A stretch of DNA of 64,000 nt. Origin: Mesorhizobium atlanticum (GTDB lineage: Bacteria > Pseudomonadota > Alphaproteobacteria > Rhizobiales > Rhizobiaceae). The translations under genes were made by a program, and so were the position numbers. Below the pieces are notes generated by a model. It was given only the letters and a program-made list of their open reading frames with translations, did not search any database and was not told the origin of the DNA. The DNA is taken from contig NZ_QMBQ01000002.1 of NCBI RefSeq assembly GCF_003289965.1, forward strand, positions 744,001 through 808,000, in the 5' to 3' direction. Within the stretch, counting starts at the first letter, position 1. Every line of letters starts with the position of its first letter. This document shows, one piece after another, positions 1-8,395 of the stretch.

Positions 1-52
1 TTGACAAGGCTGCTCCCGAAAAGCGGGGGTGGCGGCAGGAAAGGTCAGGCAT

Positions 53-526
53 ATGATCAAGGTCCCGATGACAGGCGAGGGGTTCGCGTCATTGAAGGAA
101 GAACTGCGTTGGCGCCAGCAAGAGGAGCGTCCGCGTATCATCGAGGCGATCTCCGAAGCGCGCTCGCATGGCGACCTGTCCGAAAATGCCGAATATCACG
201 CGGCGAAGGAATCGCAGAGCCACAATGAAGGCCGCATCAACGAGCTCGAGGATCTGATCGCGCGCGCCGAGGTCATCGACGTCTCCAAGCTGTCCGGCGA
301 CAAGGTGAAGTTCGGCGCGACCGTCGTGCTCGTCGACGAGGACACCGAGGAAAAGAAGACCTACCAGATCGTCGGCGACCAGGAAGCGGATGTGAAGTCC
401 GGCCGCATCTCGATCTCCTCGCCGATCGCGCGAGCGCTCATCGGCAAGGAAGTCGGCGACGCCATCGAGGTCAACGCTCCGGGCGGCGCCCGGGGGTATG
501 AGATCGTCCAGGTGCAGTTCATCTGA
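53..526 (+). CDS. greA: Transcription elongation factor GreA
   Basis: GreA binds in the RNA polymerase secondary channel and stimulates cleavage of backtracked transcripts. The 157-residue product has the family length. Its N-terminal coiled-coil half carries the signature [16 protein letters not shown] near residues 38-53, which includes the acidic D/E tip residues, and the C-terminal FKBP-like half ends in [10 protein letters not shown]. The ATG at 53 is preceded by an AGGAAAGG ribosome-binding site about 8 nt upstream. An in-frame GTG at 29 is less likely because GreA proteins normally begin close to the MxKxPMT sequence. The upstream neighbour lies outside the window, and the next gene is convergent. 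Identification is secure. Confidence 0.97.
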   Translation: MIKVPMTGEGFASLKEELRWRQQEERPRIIEAISEARSHGDLSENAEYHAAKESQSHNEGRINELEDLIARAEVIDVSKLSGDKVKFGATVVLVDEDTEEKKTYQIVGDQEADVKSGRISISSPIARALIGKEVGDAIEVNAPGGARGYEIVQVQFI

Positions 527-576
527 GGTATTGAAAGCTGGGGCTTCGGCCTTGGTTTCAATTTCCAAACGCCGGC

Positions 577-680
577 GCTGCCCCTCATCTGGTTGCCGCC
601 ATCTTCTCCCCGTAAACGGGGGAAGGACGCTCTCATTGATGGTTTCGCTCGCTAAAGGTGGAGGAAGGGCGGCGCCAGCC
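577..680. repeat. Partial copy of a rhizobial palindromic intergenic repeat
   Basis: The stretch after greA contains a CTTCTCCCCGTaaACGGGGgaAG-type palindrome flanked by GGCGCTGCCCCTCATC and AGGGCGGCGCCAGCC. The same flanks and palindrome occur at 18254-18469. It is a dispersed intergenic element without coding signal; here it lies between the convergent ends of greA and waaC. Confidence 0.6.
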
Positions 681-704
681 TTTCCAATTGAATTGATTAC
701 ACAA

Positions 705-1691
705 TCAGCGCTTGGCGGCTACCTTGTCGAGTGCCTGGCGTTTCATGAGCTGTTCCGCTTCCGCCATCACCTCAGCCGGCGTGATCTTGCCGCCGGCTGG
801 CGCAAGCAAGGTCGATGCAAACTTCCCGCGCGGGCCGGTGAGACCGGGTTCCGTCGCCAGGAAAATGGCGACCGTCGGCAGGCCGAAGGCGCTGGCAAGA
901 TGGGTGAGCCCGGTGTCGGCGCCGATGACGAGCGTCGAGCGGCCGAGGATCGCTGCGACATCCGCGAGCGGCGATTTCGCGACCAGCGCCGTCTTTGGCA
1001 CGGCTCCGGCAATGGCTTCCGCCACTTTCCTTTCCACCTCATTCGACCAGGTGACCACCGGCGTGAATTGCCGGTCAGCCAGTTGGCGCGCGGTTTCGAT
1101 CCAATCCTCGACCGGCCATTTCTTGTCTTCGCGGCTGGTGCCGTGCAGCAGGAAGGCGGTTTTGCCCTCAACGCCGGGCAGGTTCCCCGCCGGCGGCACA
1201 ATGCCTGACTCGAGCGTCGACAGGTCAGGCTGGTAACCAAGCGCAAGGCCAAACAGCCGCCTGGTGCGCTCGATGGCGTGCAGGTCGCGCGGCACGGGGA
1301 ATTTCCGCTGATAGAACAGCGTCGCCGAGGGCTCGCGGGCACTCGTCCGGTCCAAGCCGACAATCGGCGCGCCGGCCTGCATGGCGACCAGGGCCGACTT
1401 CAACAAGCCCTGGGCGTCGATGACAAGATCGTAGCGAGAGGCGCGCAACGCTCTGCGCAAGCCGGCCATCTCGCGCCATGTGCCGCTTTCAAATGGACGC
1501 TTGCGCCAGCGCCGGACTGCCACCTTGTGGATCACTCCAATCGCTGGATGCAGCGCCACGATGCCGGCAAACGGCTCCTCCACGCACCAGTCGAAGCTGA
1601 TATCGGGACGATTGCGGATCGCGTCCTCGACGGCTGGAAACGTGTGAATGACATCGCCCATCGACGATGTCTTGACGATCAGCACTTTCAT
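705..1691 (-). CDS. waaC: Lipopolysaccharide heptosyltransferase I
   Basis: Predicted GT9-family glycosyltransferase (328 aa) that adds the first L,D-heptose from ADP-heptose to Kdo in the LPS inner core on the cytoplasmic face of the inner membrane. The start [20 protein letters not shown] is the typical WaaC N-terminus. The nucleotide-sugar domain shows GADTGLTHLASAFGLPTVAIF near residues 258-278, the family's conserved donor-site region. The gene is last in the operon hldD-waaF-waaC, and its ATG overlaps the waaF stop by 4 nt, indicating translational coupling. WaaC rather than another GT9 enzyme is inferred from the N-terminus and its pairing with waaF and the ADP-heptose genes. Confidence 0.92.
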   Translation of the reverse strand: MKVLIVKTSSMGDVIHTFPAVEDAIRNRPDISFDWCVEEPFAGIVALHPAIGVIHKVAVRRWRKRPFESGTWREMAGLRRALRASRYDLVIDAQGLLKSALVAMQAGAPIVGLDRTSAREPSATLFYQRKFPVPRDLHAIERTRRLFGLALGYQPDLSTLESGIVPPAGNLPGVEGKTAFLLHGTSREDKKWPVEDWIETARQLADRQFTPVVTWSNEVERKVAEAIAGAVPKTALVAKSPLADVAAILGRSTLVIGADTGLTHLASAFGLPTVAIFLATEPGLTGPRGKFASTLLAPAGGKITPAEVMAEAEQLMKRQALDKVAAKR

Positions 1692-2695
1692 GCGGCCGCC
1701 GGGACCTTGAGCAGGCGGTCGGCCGCGGCGGTGACGCGCGCGACATCGAGCGTCTTCAGGCAGTTGAGATGCCCGAGCGGGCAGACCTTCTTGTGGCAGG
1801 GCGAGCAGGACAGATGAAGCCAGATCAGCTCGGAGCGTTCGCTGAGCGGCGGCGTGTTTTCCGGCGAAGTCGAACCGTAGACGGCGACGATCGGCGTGCC
1901 GACGGCGGCCGCGACATGCATCAGGCCGCTGTCGTTCGAGACCGCAAGCTTCGCCGCGCCGATCAGATCGATGGCATCCTCAAGCCGCGTCTTGCCGGCG
2001 AGGTCGATGGCGCCCGGTGCTAGTGCTGCGATCTCGCCGGTCACCTCCGCGTCGTTCTTCGAGCCGAGCAGCACGACGCCCAGACCCTTTGCCATCATAT
2101 CCCGGGCAAGCCCGGCATAGTGATCGCTCGGCCAGCGTTTTGCCGGACCGAATTCGGCGCCGGGCATGAGCGCCACGAATTTCTTTCCCGTCAGCCCGAA
2201 CCGCGCGAGCAGATCGGCCTGGTTGGCCTTGTCGACGGTGAGCTGCGGCGGGCGAAACGTGCCGCCGCGCGCGAGGCCGAAATAGGCGCGCGCCGTGCGC
2301 CGCTTCAGCGCTTCGGGCAGCGGCACAATGTCGGTCAGCAGGCCATAGCGCATTTCGCGCAGATTGCCGACACGCTGTGGGATGCGGGCAAAGAAGGGGA
2401 TCAGCGCCGATTTCCAGCTCCCCGGCAGCACATAGGCCATGTCGTAGCGGCCGCGCAGCAGGCGGCCGAAGCGCCTGCGGCTGCGAAATTCGAGCGCGCC
2501 CGGCATCAGCGGAAAGTCGATCTGGCTGCGTATCTCGGGCATGCGCTTGACCAAGGGCGCCGCCCAGGCCGGCGCCAGCACATCGATGGCCGCGTTCGGA
2601 TGTTTTTCCTTCAGCGCCGCAAACAGGCACTGCGCCATGACCATGTCGCCCACCCAGCGTGGGCCGATCACGAGGATCGTTGGGCCTTCAGCCAT
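1688..2695 (-). CDS. waaF: Lipopolysaccharide heptosyltransferase II
   Basis: Predicted ADP-heptose:LPS heptosyltransferase II (335 aa, GT9 family), which adds the second heptose of the inner core. The N-terminus has the WaaF form [20 protein letters not shown]. The donor site [16 protein letters not shown] is present, and the C-terminal part has the cysteine-rich [18 protein letters not shown] segment characteristic of WaaF. Its first 28 nt overlap the 3' end of hldD in another frame and its end overlaps waaC by 4 nt, so the three genes are a tightly packed operon read leftward from the hldD promoter. Confidence 0.95.
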   Translation of the reverse strand: MAEGPTILVIGPRWVGDMVMAQCLFAALKEKHPNAAIDVLAPAWAAPLVKRMPEIRSQIDFPLMPGALEFRSRRRFGRLLRGRYDMAYVLPGSWKSALIPFFARIPQRVGNLREMRYGLLTDIVPLPEALKRRTARAYFGLARGGTFRPPQLTVDKANQADLLARFGLTGKKFVALMPGAEFGPAKRWPSDHYAGLARDMMAKGLGVVLLGSKNDAEVTGEIAALAPGAIDLAGKTRLEDAIDLIGAAKLAVSNDSGLMHVAAAVGTPIVAVYGSTSPENTPPLSERSELIWLHLSCSPCHKKVCPLGHLNCLKTLDVARVTAAADRLLKVPAAA

Positions 2696-3615
2696 TCGAC
2701 ATAGTCCCTGACGCCGGTTTCGACTGTGCGGAATTGGCCATTGTAGCCGGCCGCGCGCAAGCGGGACATATCAGCCTGCGTAAAACTCTGGTAGCTGCCC
2801 TTGAGATGGTCGGGGAAGGGGATGTATTCAATCTCCCCCTTGCCAAGCGTGTCGATCACCGTCTCGGCGATGGCGCGGAACGGCTGCGCACGACCGGTGC
2901 CGCAGTTGAAGATGCCGCTCAGGCCCTTTTTCCAAAGCCAGAGGTTGACGTCGGCGACATCGCCGACATGGATGAAGTCGCGGCTCTGCTCGCCCGGGCC
3001 GAAGTCGCCATAAGCACCGAATAGCTTCGGATTTTCGCCGCGCTCGACCTGCTTGAAGAGATGGAAGGCGACCGAGGCCATGGCCCCCTTGTGCGCCTCG
3101 CGCGGTCCGTAGACGTTGAAGTAGCGCAGGCCCGTCACCTGCGAATGGTCGGCGTCGACGTTACGTCGGACGTAGTCGTCGAACAGCTTCTTCGAATAGG
3201 CATAGACGTTGAGCGGCCGCTCGAACGCAGGCTCCTCGCGGAACTCGCTGCCGCCGCCATAGACGGATGCGGAGGAGGCATAGAGGAAGGGCACGCGCAA
3301 AGCGAGGCAGGCGTGAAGCAGCCGCTTCGAATAGGTGTAGTTCACGTCCATCATGAACTTGCCGTTCCACTCGGTGGTGGTCGAGCACGCGCCCTGGTGG
3401 AAGACGACCTCTATGCGGCCGAGCGCGCCATTCTCGAGCTGGGTGAGAAAATCGTCCTTGTCGAGATAGTCGGCGATGCGAAGGTCGGCCAGATTGGCGA
3501 TCTTGTGGCCGTCGGTGAGATCGTCGACCACGACGATGTCGTCATGCCCCTCGGCGTTGAGCGCGGCGACGATATTGGAGCCGATCATGCCGGCGCCGCC
3601 CGTGACGATGATCAT
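2668..3615 (-). CDS. hldD: ADP-L-glycero-D-manno-heptose-6-epimerase
   Basis: The extended SDR enzyme HldD converts ADP-D-glycero- to ADP-L-glycero-manno-heptose, the last step of the donor pathway. The 315-residue product begins [16 protein letters not shown], a Rossmann GxxGxxG nucleotide-binding motif, and has an [10 protein letters not shown] segment and a YAYSKK (YxxxK) catalytic motif. Reading upstream would add 65 unrelated residues, so the ATG at 3615 with a weak AGAGG site is chosen. It is the first gene of the leftward hldD-waaF-waaC operon and is divergent from hldE-gmhA-gmhB. The 268-bp spacer must hold both promoters. Confidence 0.96.
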   Translation of the reverse strand: MIIVTGGAGMIGSNIVAALNAEGHDDIVVVDDLTDGHKIANLADLRIADYLDKDDFLTQLENGALGRIEVVFHQGACSTTTEWNGKFMMDVNYTYSKRLLHACLALRVPFLYASSASVYGGGSEFREEPAFERPLNVYAYSKKLFDDYVRRNVDADHSQVTGLRYFNVYGPREAHKGAMASVAFHLFKQVERGENPKLFGAYGDFGPGEQSRDFIHVGDVADVNLWLWKKGLSGIFNCGTGRAQPFRAIAETVIDTLGKGEIEYIPFPDHLKGSYQSFTQADMSRLRAAGYNGQFRTVETGVRDYVEWLKAQRSS

Positions 3616-3883
3616 GATGGCCTCTAGCTGCTTGCGATTCCGGCTCTTATAGGGGAGGCGGGCGGGAGTGTCGATAAAGCACGTTCGCGGCCAAGGCCGG
3701 CAATGCTTGGCCATAGTCGCGCCGCAAAGCTCCCGCTTCACTCGCGCCCGTTCCGTCTGCCTGGTTCGCAGCCTGCCGTTGCGCTGGCCCGAATTGCGGT
3801 ATATCGGCATCGCAAATATGACAGGCGCTGCATTTCCGGCGCTTCAAACCGACCAGATCCGCCCTCAGGCGCCCACCAGTGAG

Positions 3884-5368
3884 ATGATCAAGCACAATCC
3901 GCCCTCTCCGGAACCTTTGCATCGCACCATCGCCCGCTTCGGCGAGGTCACCGTGCTGGTCGTGGGCGATTTCATCCTCGACCGTTTCGTCAGCGGCGTG
4001 ATCGAGCGCATCTCGCCGGAAGCCCCTATCCCCGTGCTGCATGGACGAGGTGAGACGCTGAACATGGGCGGCGCGGGCAATGTCGTTTCCAACATCGTTT
4101 CGCTGGGTGCCGCCGCCATACCCGTCTCGGTGATCGGCGCCGACCACGCCGGCAACAATCTGATGCGCATGCTCAGCGAGATCGGCGTCGACACCGACGG
4201 GCTTCTGCAGCGCCAGGACCGCATGACCTCGTCGAAAAGCCGCTTCAGCGCCCTTAACCAGCAGGTGCTGCGGTTCGATGAGGAAGAGATCAAGCCGCTC
4301 AGCTCCGCCGAGCGGGCGAAGCTCATCGATCATTTCCAGGCCGCGCTTGGCCGCGCCGACATCGTCATCCTTTCCGACTACGGCAAGGGTATCCTGCTCG
4401 ACGGCGTCGCCGGCGAGCTGATCGCGATCTGTCGCGACGCCGGCAAGCCGGTGCTGGTCGATCCGAAGGGGCGCGACTACGCACGCTATGCCGGTGCGAC
4501 GGCGGTGACGCCGAACCGCAAGGAGCTCGGCGAGGCCGTCGGGCGCAAGGTATTCGGCGACGACGAGATCGTGGCCGCCGCGCGCGACCTGATCGCCGAG
4601 CATGACTTCGAATTCATCGTCGCCACGCGCAGCGAGAAGGGCATGAGCGTGGTCTCCGCCGAGGACGCTCGCCACATCTCCACCCAGGCGCGCGAAGTGT
4701 TCGACGTTTCCGGCGCCGGCGACACGGTCATTGCGAGCTTCGCGCTATCGCTCGCCGCCGGCGCCGACCGCGTGCATGCCGCCGTCATCGCCAATGCGGC
4801 CGGCGGCGTCGTGGTGGGAAAGCGCGGCACCGCGCGCCTCAACGTCGAGGAATTGTCCGGCGCGCTGTTCCGCTCGCATGGGCCGACGGCTCACACGGAT
4901 GCCATTCTTGACGCCAATGCCGCGGCCAGGATGGTGGCGGCATGGAAGGAAGAGGGGCTGACCGTCGGCTTCACCAATGGCTGTTTCGATATCCTCCATG
5001 CCGGCCATGTCAGCCTGCTGCATGCCGCGCGCAGCCAGTGCGACCGGCTGGTGCTCGGCCTCAACAGCGACGACTCGGTGCGCCGGCTGAAAGGACCCGG
5101 ACGTCCGGTCAACAACCAGCATGACCGCGCCTGCGTGCTGGCGGCACTTGCCTCGGTCGACGCCGTCGTCGTCTTCGAGGAGGATACGCCGCTCAAGCTG
5201 ATCGAGGCGCTACTGCCCGACATCCTGGTCAAGGGCGCGGACTACACGATCGAGACCGTGGTCGGCGCCGATGTGGTGCAGAAGGCGGGCGGACGCGTGG
5301 TGCTAGTCGATCTCGTCGCCGGCAAGAGCACGACGAACACCATCGGCAAGCTGCGTGCCACAAACTGA
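3884..5368 (+). CDS. hldE: Bifunctional heptose-7-phosphate kinase / heptose-1-phosphate adenylyltransferase
   Basis: HldE phosphorylates D-glycero-D-manno-heptose 7-phosphate at C1 and later adenylylates the 1-phosphate. The 494-aa protein has both usual domains: a ribokinase-like kinase (residues about 20-330, with NMGGAGNVVSN and the catalytic FDVSGAGDTVIASFAL loop) and a nucleotidyltransferase domain (about 355-494, with GFTNGCFDILHAGHV, an HxGH-type motif). The ATG at 3884 gives the family length. An ATG at 3818 would add 22 residues, and the Shine-Dalgarno signal is weak for both, so the start is uncertain. It is the first gene of the rightward operon with gmhA and gmhB. Confidence 0.95.
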   Translation: MIKHNPPSPEPLHRTIARFGEVTVLVVGDFILDRFVSGVIERISPEAPIPVLHGRGETLNMGGAGNVVSNIVSLGAAAIPVSVIGADHAGNNLMRMLSEIGVDTDGLLQRQDRMTSSKSRFSALNQQVLRFDEEEIKPLSSAERAKLIDHFQAALGRADIVILSDYGKGILLDGVAGELIAICRDAGKPVLVDPKGRDYARYAGATAVTPNRKELGEAVGRKVFGDDEIVAAARDLIAEHDFEFIVATRSEKGMSVVSAEDARHISTQAREVFDVSGAGDTVIASFALSLAAGADRVHAAVIANAAGGVVVGKRGTARLNVEELSGALFRSHGPTAHTDAILDANAAARMVAAWKEEGLTVGFTNGCFDILHAGHVSLLHAARSQCDRLVLGLNSDDSVRRLKGPGRPVNNQHDRACVLAALASVDAVVVFEEDTPLKLIEALLPDILVKGADYTIETVVGADVVQKAGGRVVLVDLVAGKSTTNTIGKLRATN

Positions 5369-5375
5369 GGGTCTC

Positions 5376-5948
5376 ATGTCCGATTTGAACGACTATCTGG
5401 TCCGCTCCGCTGCGGCGATCTCGGCGATGGTCGAGCGCGACCTCACCGGTGAGATGGAGCGCGCGGTGAGCACGGTCGTGACCGCGCTTTCGCAAGGTAA
5501 GGCGCTGCTGATCTGCGGCAATGGCGGCTCGGCCAGCGATGCCATCCATATCGCGGGCGAGTTGGTTGGCCGCTTCCTTAAGGAACGCAAGGCCTACAAC
5601 GTCATCGCGCTGCCGGCCAACGCCGCGGTGCTGACCGCCTGGGGCAACGATTACGGCTTCGACACAGTGTTTTCTCGCCAGGTCGAGGCGCACGGATCGG
5701 AAGGCGCCGTGCTGCTTGCCATCTCGACCAGCGGCAATTCGCCGAGCATCCTTGCCGCCGCCGAGCAGGCGCGGGCGATGGGCATGACGGTGATCAGCCT
5801 GACCGGCGAGACCGGCGGCAAGCTCAAGCCGCTGACCGACATCCTGCTCAATGTGCCGTCGACCTCGACGCCGATCATCCAGCAGGGGCATCTATGCCTC
5901 TATCACCATCTGTGCGAGGCGGTCGAAGCGCGTCTCAGCAATGGCTGA
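5376..5948 (+). CDS. gmhA: Phosphoheptose (sedoheptulose-7-phosphate) isomerase
   Basis: GmhA isomerises sedoheptulose 7-phosphate to D-glycero-D-manno-heptose 7-phosphate, the first committed step to ADP-heptose. The 190-aa protein is a single SIS domain. The ICGNGGSASDAIHIAGEL segment and the AISTSGNSPSILAA phosphosugar-binding loop are both family hallmarks. The ATG at 5376 lies 7 nt after the hldE stop with a TGAGGG ribosome-binding site. Its end overlaps gmhB by 8 nt. Confidence 0.96.
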   Translation: MSDLNDYLVRSAAAISAMVERDLTGEMERAVSTVVTALSQGKALLICGNGGSASDAIHIAGELVGRFLKERKAYNVIALPANAAVLTAWGNDYGFDTVFSRQVEAHGSEGAVLLAISTSGNSPSILAAAEQARAMGMTVISLTGETGGKLKPLTDILLNVPSTSTPIIQQGHLCLYHHLCEAVEARLSNG

Positions 5949-6570
5949 GAGCGAAGGCTTTCCGCTGGCCGAGCCGGGCCTTTGGGTCGAGCGGGTTAGC
6001 GACCGGAGCTTTCCAGCCGGCCGGCCGGCGCTGTTCCTCGATCGCGACGGCACGATCAATGTCGATACCGGCTATCCGAGCGATCCGTCGGCCATGGCGC
6101 TGCGCGACGGCATCGCGCCTGTCATCGAGGCCGCGAATGAGCACGGCATTCCGGTCGTCGTCGTCACCAACCAGTCAGGCATCGCGCGCGGCTATTTCGG
6201 CTGGGATGCGTTCGCTAGGGTCAACGGGCGTGTGCTCGATCTGCTGGCTGAACAAAACGCGTTTGTCGACATGGTGCTCGCGTGCGCCTATCACGAGGCC
6301 GGCACCGGCCCGCTGGCGATTGCCGACCATCCGATGCGCAAGCCCAATCCGGGCATGCTGCTGGAGGCGGGCCGGCGACTCGGCCTGGACCTGAAGCGAT
6401 CGCTGATCGTCGGCGACAAGCCGGCCGATATGGAAGCAGGGCAGCGCGCCGGCCTTGAGCGCGGCTGGCTCGTTGACGGCGAAGCCTCGACGAGGAATGG
6501 GCTTTCGATGTTGCCGATGCGCGACGCAACGGACCTTGGTGGACTGCTCACTGCGATACGGTCGCTTTGA
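5941..6570 (+). CDS. gmhB: D-glycero-beta-D-manno-heptose-1,7-bisphosphate 7-phosphatase
   Basis: HAD-superfamily phosphatase (209 aa) that removes the 7-phosphate between the two HldE reactions. Motif I is FLDRDGTIN (Asp34 and Asp36), motif II is VVTNQSGIARG and the C-terminal motif is LIVGDKPADMEAG. The gene overlaps gmhA by 8 nt and completes the heptose pathway. One oddity: E. coli GmhB carries a structural zinc loop with a C-x-H and a C-x-C pair. Here CAYH is present, but the expected C-x-C region reads IADHPMRKP without cysteine, so this zinc site looks incomplete. The 69 bp to the convergent AsnC gene show no strong terminator. Confidence 0.92.
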   Translation: MAESEGFPLAEPGLWVERVSDRSFPAGRPALFLDRDGTINVDTGYPSDPSAMALRDGIAPVIEAANEHGIPVVVVTNQSGIARGYFGWDAFARVNGRVLDLLAEQNAFVDMVLACAYHEAGTGPLAIADHPMRKPNPGMLLEAGRRLGLDLKRSLIVGDKPADMEAGQRAGLERGWLVDGEASTRNGLSMLPMRDATDLGGLLTAIRSL

Positions 6571-6639
6571 TCGCAGGTTGATTCAAAATCTAAAGCTAAG
6601 CCCGTTGTTTCTGCCGGTGAATTTCCGGAAGCCGGCACA

Positions 6640-7116
6640 TCAAGTCGGGAAGGCCACCAGCCCTTCATCCTTGACGCGGCGGATGGTCAAGGCGGTGCGC
6701 ACCGTGTCCACATTGGGGGCCGAAGCCAGTTCCTCGATGACGAAGGTCTGGAAGGTGCCGAGGTCGCTCGCCACGCAGTGCAGCAGGAAATCGGATTCGC
6801 CCGAGACCATCCAGGCGTCGCGCACGATCGGCCAGCCGCGCGTGCGTTCGGCGAAGGTTTTCAACTCGGCATCGGCCTGGTGATGAAGACCGATCAGGCA
6901 GAAGGCGACGACATCCATGCCGAGCGCTGGCGCATTAAGAAGCGCTCGGTAACCCCGGATGATGCCGGCCTCTTCCAGCCGCCTGACGCGGCGCAGGCAG
7001 GGCGGTGCCGAGATGCCGACCCGGCTCGACAATTCGACGTTGGTCATGCGCCCGTCGCTTTGCAACTCGCGCAGGATCTTCCAGTCGATGGCGTCGAGGT
7101 CGGCTTTGAGCGGCAT
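6640..7116 (-). CDS. Lrp/AsnC family transcriptional regulator
   Basis: Predicted 158-residue Lrp/AsnC regulator. The N-terminal winged helix-turn-helix covers about residues 7-60 (LDAIDWKILRELQSDGRM, then VELSSRVGISAPPCLRRVRRLE). The C-terminal RAM ligand-binding/oligomerisation domain includes VSGESDFLLHCVASDLGTF. Such proteins sense amino acids and often act on neighbouring genes. It is divergent from trxB across a 232-bp spacer and next to an LsrB-like LysR gene, an arrangement also known in other rhizobia. Its actual targets cannot be read from the sequence. Confidence 0.92.
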   Translation of the reverse strand: MPLKADLDAIDWKILRELQSDGRMTNVELSSRVGISAPPCLRRVRRLEEAGIIRGYRALLNAPALGMDVVAFCLIGLHHQADAELKTFAERTRGWPIVRDAWMVSGESDFLLHCVASDLGTFQTFVIEELASAPNVDTVRTALTIRRVKDEGLVAFPT

Positions 7117-7177
7117 GGCTGTCTCGGCTCTTGCGCAAGAATCTTTCGCGAATTTGTAATTAAACGACTTTTGTGTC

Positions 7178-7205
7178 CGCGCCAGCCCTTATCGGCGCGT
7201 TTTTT
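7178..7205 (+). terminator. Terminator-like hairpin in the leader region upstream of trxB
   Basis: A CGCGCC stem half (7178-7183), a 10-nt loop and GGCGCG (7194-7199) are followed by six T residues, which is the layout of a plus-strand intrinsic terminator. No plus-strand gene ends here: the AsnC gene to the left is on minus and trxB starts 150 nt to the right. It could end a short leader or a small RNA started in the AsnC promoter region, or insulate trxB. Confidence 0.5.
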
Positions 7206-7278
7206 AGAGGTAACAAAAGCTGCGGTTTTGCGAATATCCAACTGACGGCAGCTTTCCGGGGACGACGGTCCGTTCGTC

Positions 7279-7307
7279 TTGCTGCCATGGTTTGCAACCC
7301 TTACATT
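7279..7307 (+). promoter_or_regulatory. Predicted sigma-70 promoter of trxB
   Basis: TTGCTG (7279-7284) and TACATT (7302-7307) are separated by exactly 17 nt and lie about 40 nt upstream of the trxB ATG. Spacing is ideal and both boxes match the vegetative consensus moderately. Prediction only. Confidence 0.5.
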
Positions 7308-7348
7308 AACCGCGACAAAACCACGGCCGCGTGCCGCAGGGGACTTTC

Positions 7349-8323
7349 ATGAACATCAAACATGCGCCCGTTCTTATCATCGGTTCCGGCCCGGCAGGCT
7401 ACACGGCGGCGATCTATGCCGCCCGCGCAATGCTGAAGCCGATGCTGGTCGCCGGCCTTCAGCAGGGCGGCCAATTGATGATCACCACCGACGTCGAGAA
7501 CTATCCGGGCTTCGCCGATCCGATCCAGGGCCCCTGGCTGATGAGCCAGATGCTGGCGCAGGCCGAGCATGTCGGCACCGATATCATCAACGACATCATC
7601 ACCGAGGTCGACCTCAATGTGCGGCCGTTCCGCGCCACCGGCGATTCCGGCACGGTCTACACGGCCGATGCACTGATCATCGCCACCGGCGCGCAGGCCA
7701 AGTGGCTGGGCATCCCGTCGGAGCAGACCTTCATGGGCTTCGGCGTTTCGGCCTGCGCCACCTGCGACGGCTTCTTCTATCGCGGCAAGGACGTCGCGGT
7801 GGTCGGCGGCGGCAATTCCGCGGTCGAGGAAGCGCTCTATCTGTCGAACCTCGCCAAGAGCGTCACCGTCATCCATCGGCGCAGCGATTTCCGCGCCGAG
7901 CGCATCCTGCGCGAGCGGCTGCTTGCGAAGGACAATGTCCGTGTCATCTGGGACACGGTGGTGGACGAGATCACCGGACGTCCAGGCAAGGCGCCGTTGC
8001 CGCCTTCCGTCGAAGGCCTGACGCTGCGCAATGTCGTGACCGGCCAGGAATCGAAACTGCCGGTCGACGGCGTGTTCGTCGCGATCGGCCATGCGCCGGC
8101 GGTGGAGCTGTTCGTCGGCAAGCTGAAGCAGAAGCCGAACGGCTATCTGTGGACGGCGCCGGATTCGACCCGCACCGACGTGCCCGGCGTGTTCGCCGCC
8201 GGCGATGTCACCGATGATGTCTACCGTCAGGCAGTGACGGCCGCGGGGCTTGGCTGCATGGCGGCGCTGGAGGCGGAAAAATATCTGGCGGGCATCGAGG
8301 TTCACCGCGAAGCGGCGGAGTAA
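7349..8323 (+). CDS. trxB: Thioredoxin-disulfide reductase
   Basis: FAD- and NADPH-dependent reductase that keeps thioredoxin reduced in the cytoplasm. The 324-aa product has the FAD motif GSGPAG (residues 12-17), the redox-active CATC pair (Cys136 and Cys139) and the NADPH motif GGGNSAVEEA. The C-terminal segment GVFAAGDVTDDVYRQAVTAAG is the usual FAD-contact region. The ATG at 7349 follows CAGGGGAC. It is followed at 72 bp by a co-oriented LysR gene of the LsrB/VtlR type; in Sinorhizobium that regulator is tied to redox control. Confidence 0.97.
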   Translation: MNIKHAPVLIIGSGPAGYTAAIYAARAMLKPMLVAGLQQGGQLMITTDVENYPGFADPIQGPWLMSQMLAQAEHVGTDIINDIITEVDLNVRPFRATGDSGTVYTADALIIATGAQAKWLGIPSEQTFMGFGVSACATCDGFFYRGKDVAVVGGGNSAVEEALYLSNLAKSVTVIHRRSDFRAERILRERLLAKDNVRVIWDTVVDEITGRPGKAPLPPSVEGLTLRNVVTGQESKLPVDGVFVAIGHAPAVELFVGKLKQKPNGYLWTAPDSTRTDVPGVFAAGDVTDDVYRQAVTAAGLGCMAALEAEKYLAGIEVHREAAE

Positions 8324-8324
8324 C

Positions 8325-8347
8325 AAATCGGCTGAAAAAAGCCGTTT
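8325..8347 (+). terminator. Weak hairpin after trxB
   Basis: CGGC (8329-8332) and GCCG (8341-8344) flank an A-rich loop and are followed by TTTAAAA, with an upstream AAA that extends the stem. The stem is short, so it is at best a partial terminator between trxB and the LysR gene. Confidence 0.3.
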
Positions 8348-8395
8348 AAAAGCCTGATTTTTCATTCAGACGCCAAATGAAACGCGAGGGGAATC

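Noticed and set aside
3779..3805. Promoter TTGCGC/TATATC for hldE
   Set aside because: The spacer is only 15 nt and the -35 match is poor; the real start sites in the hldD-hldE spacer cannot be fixed.
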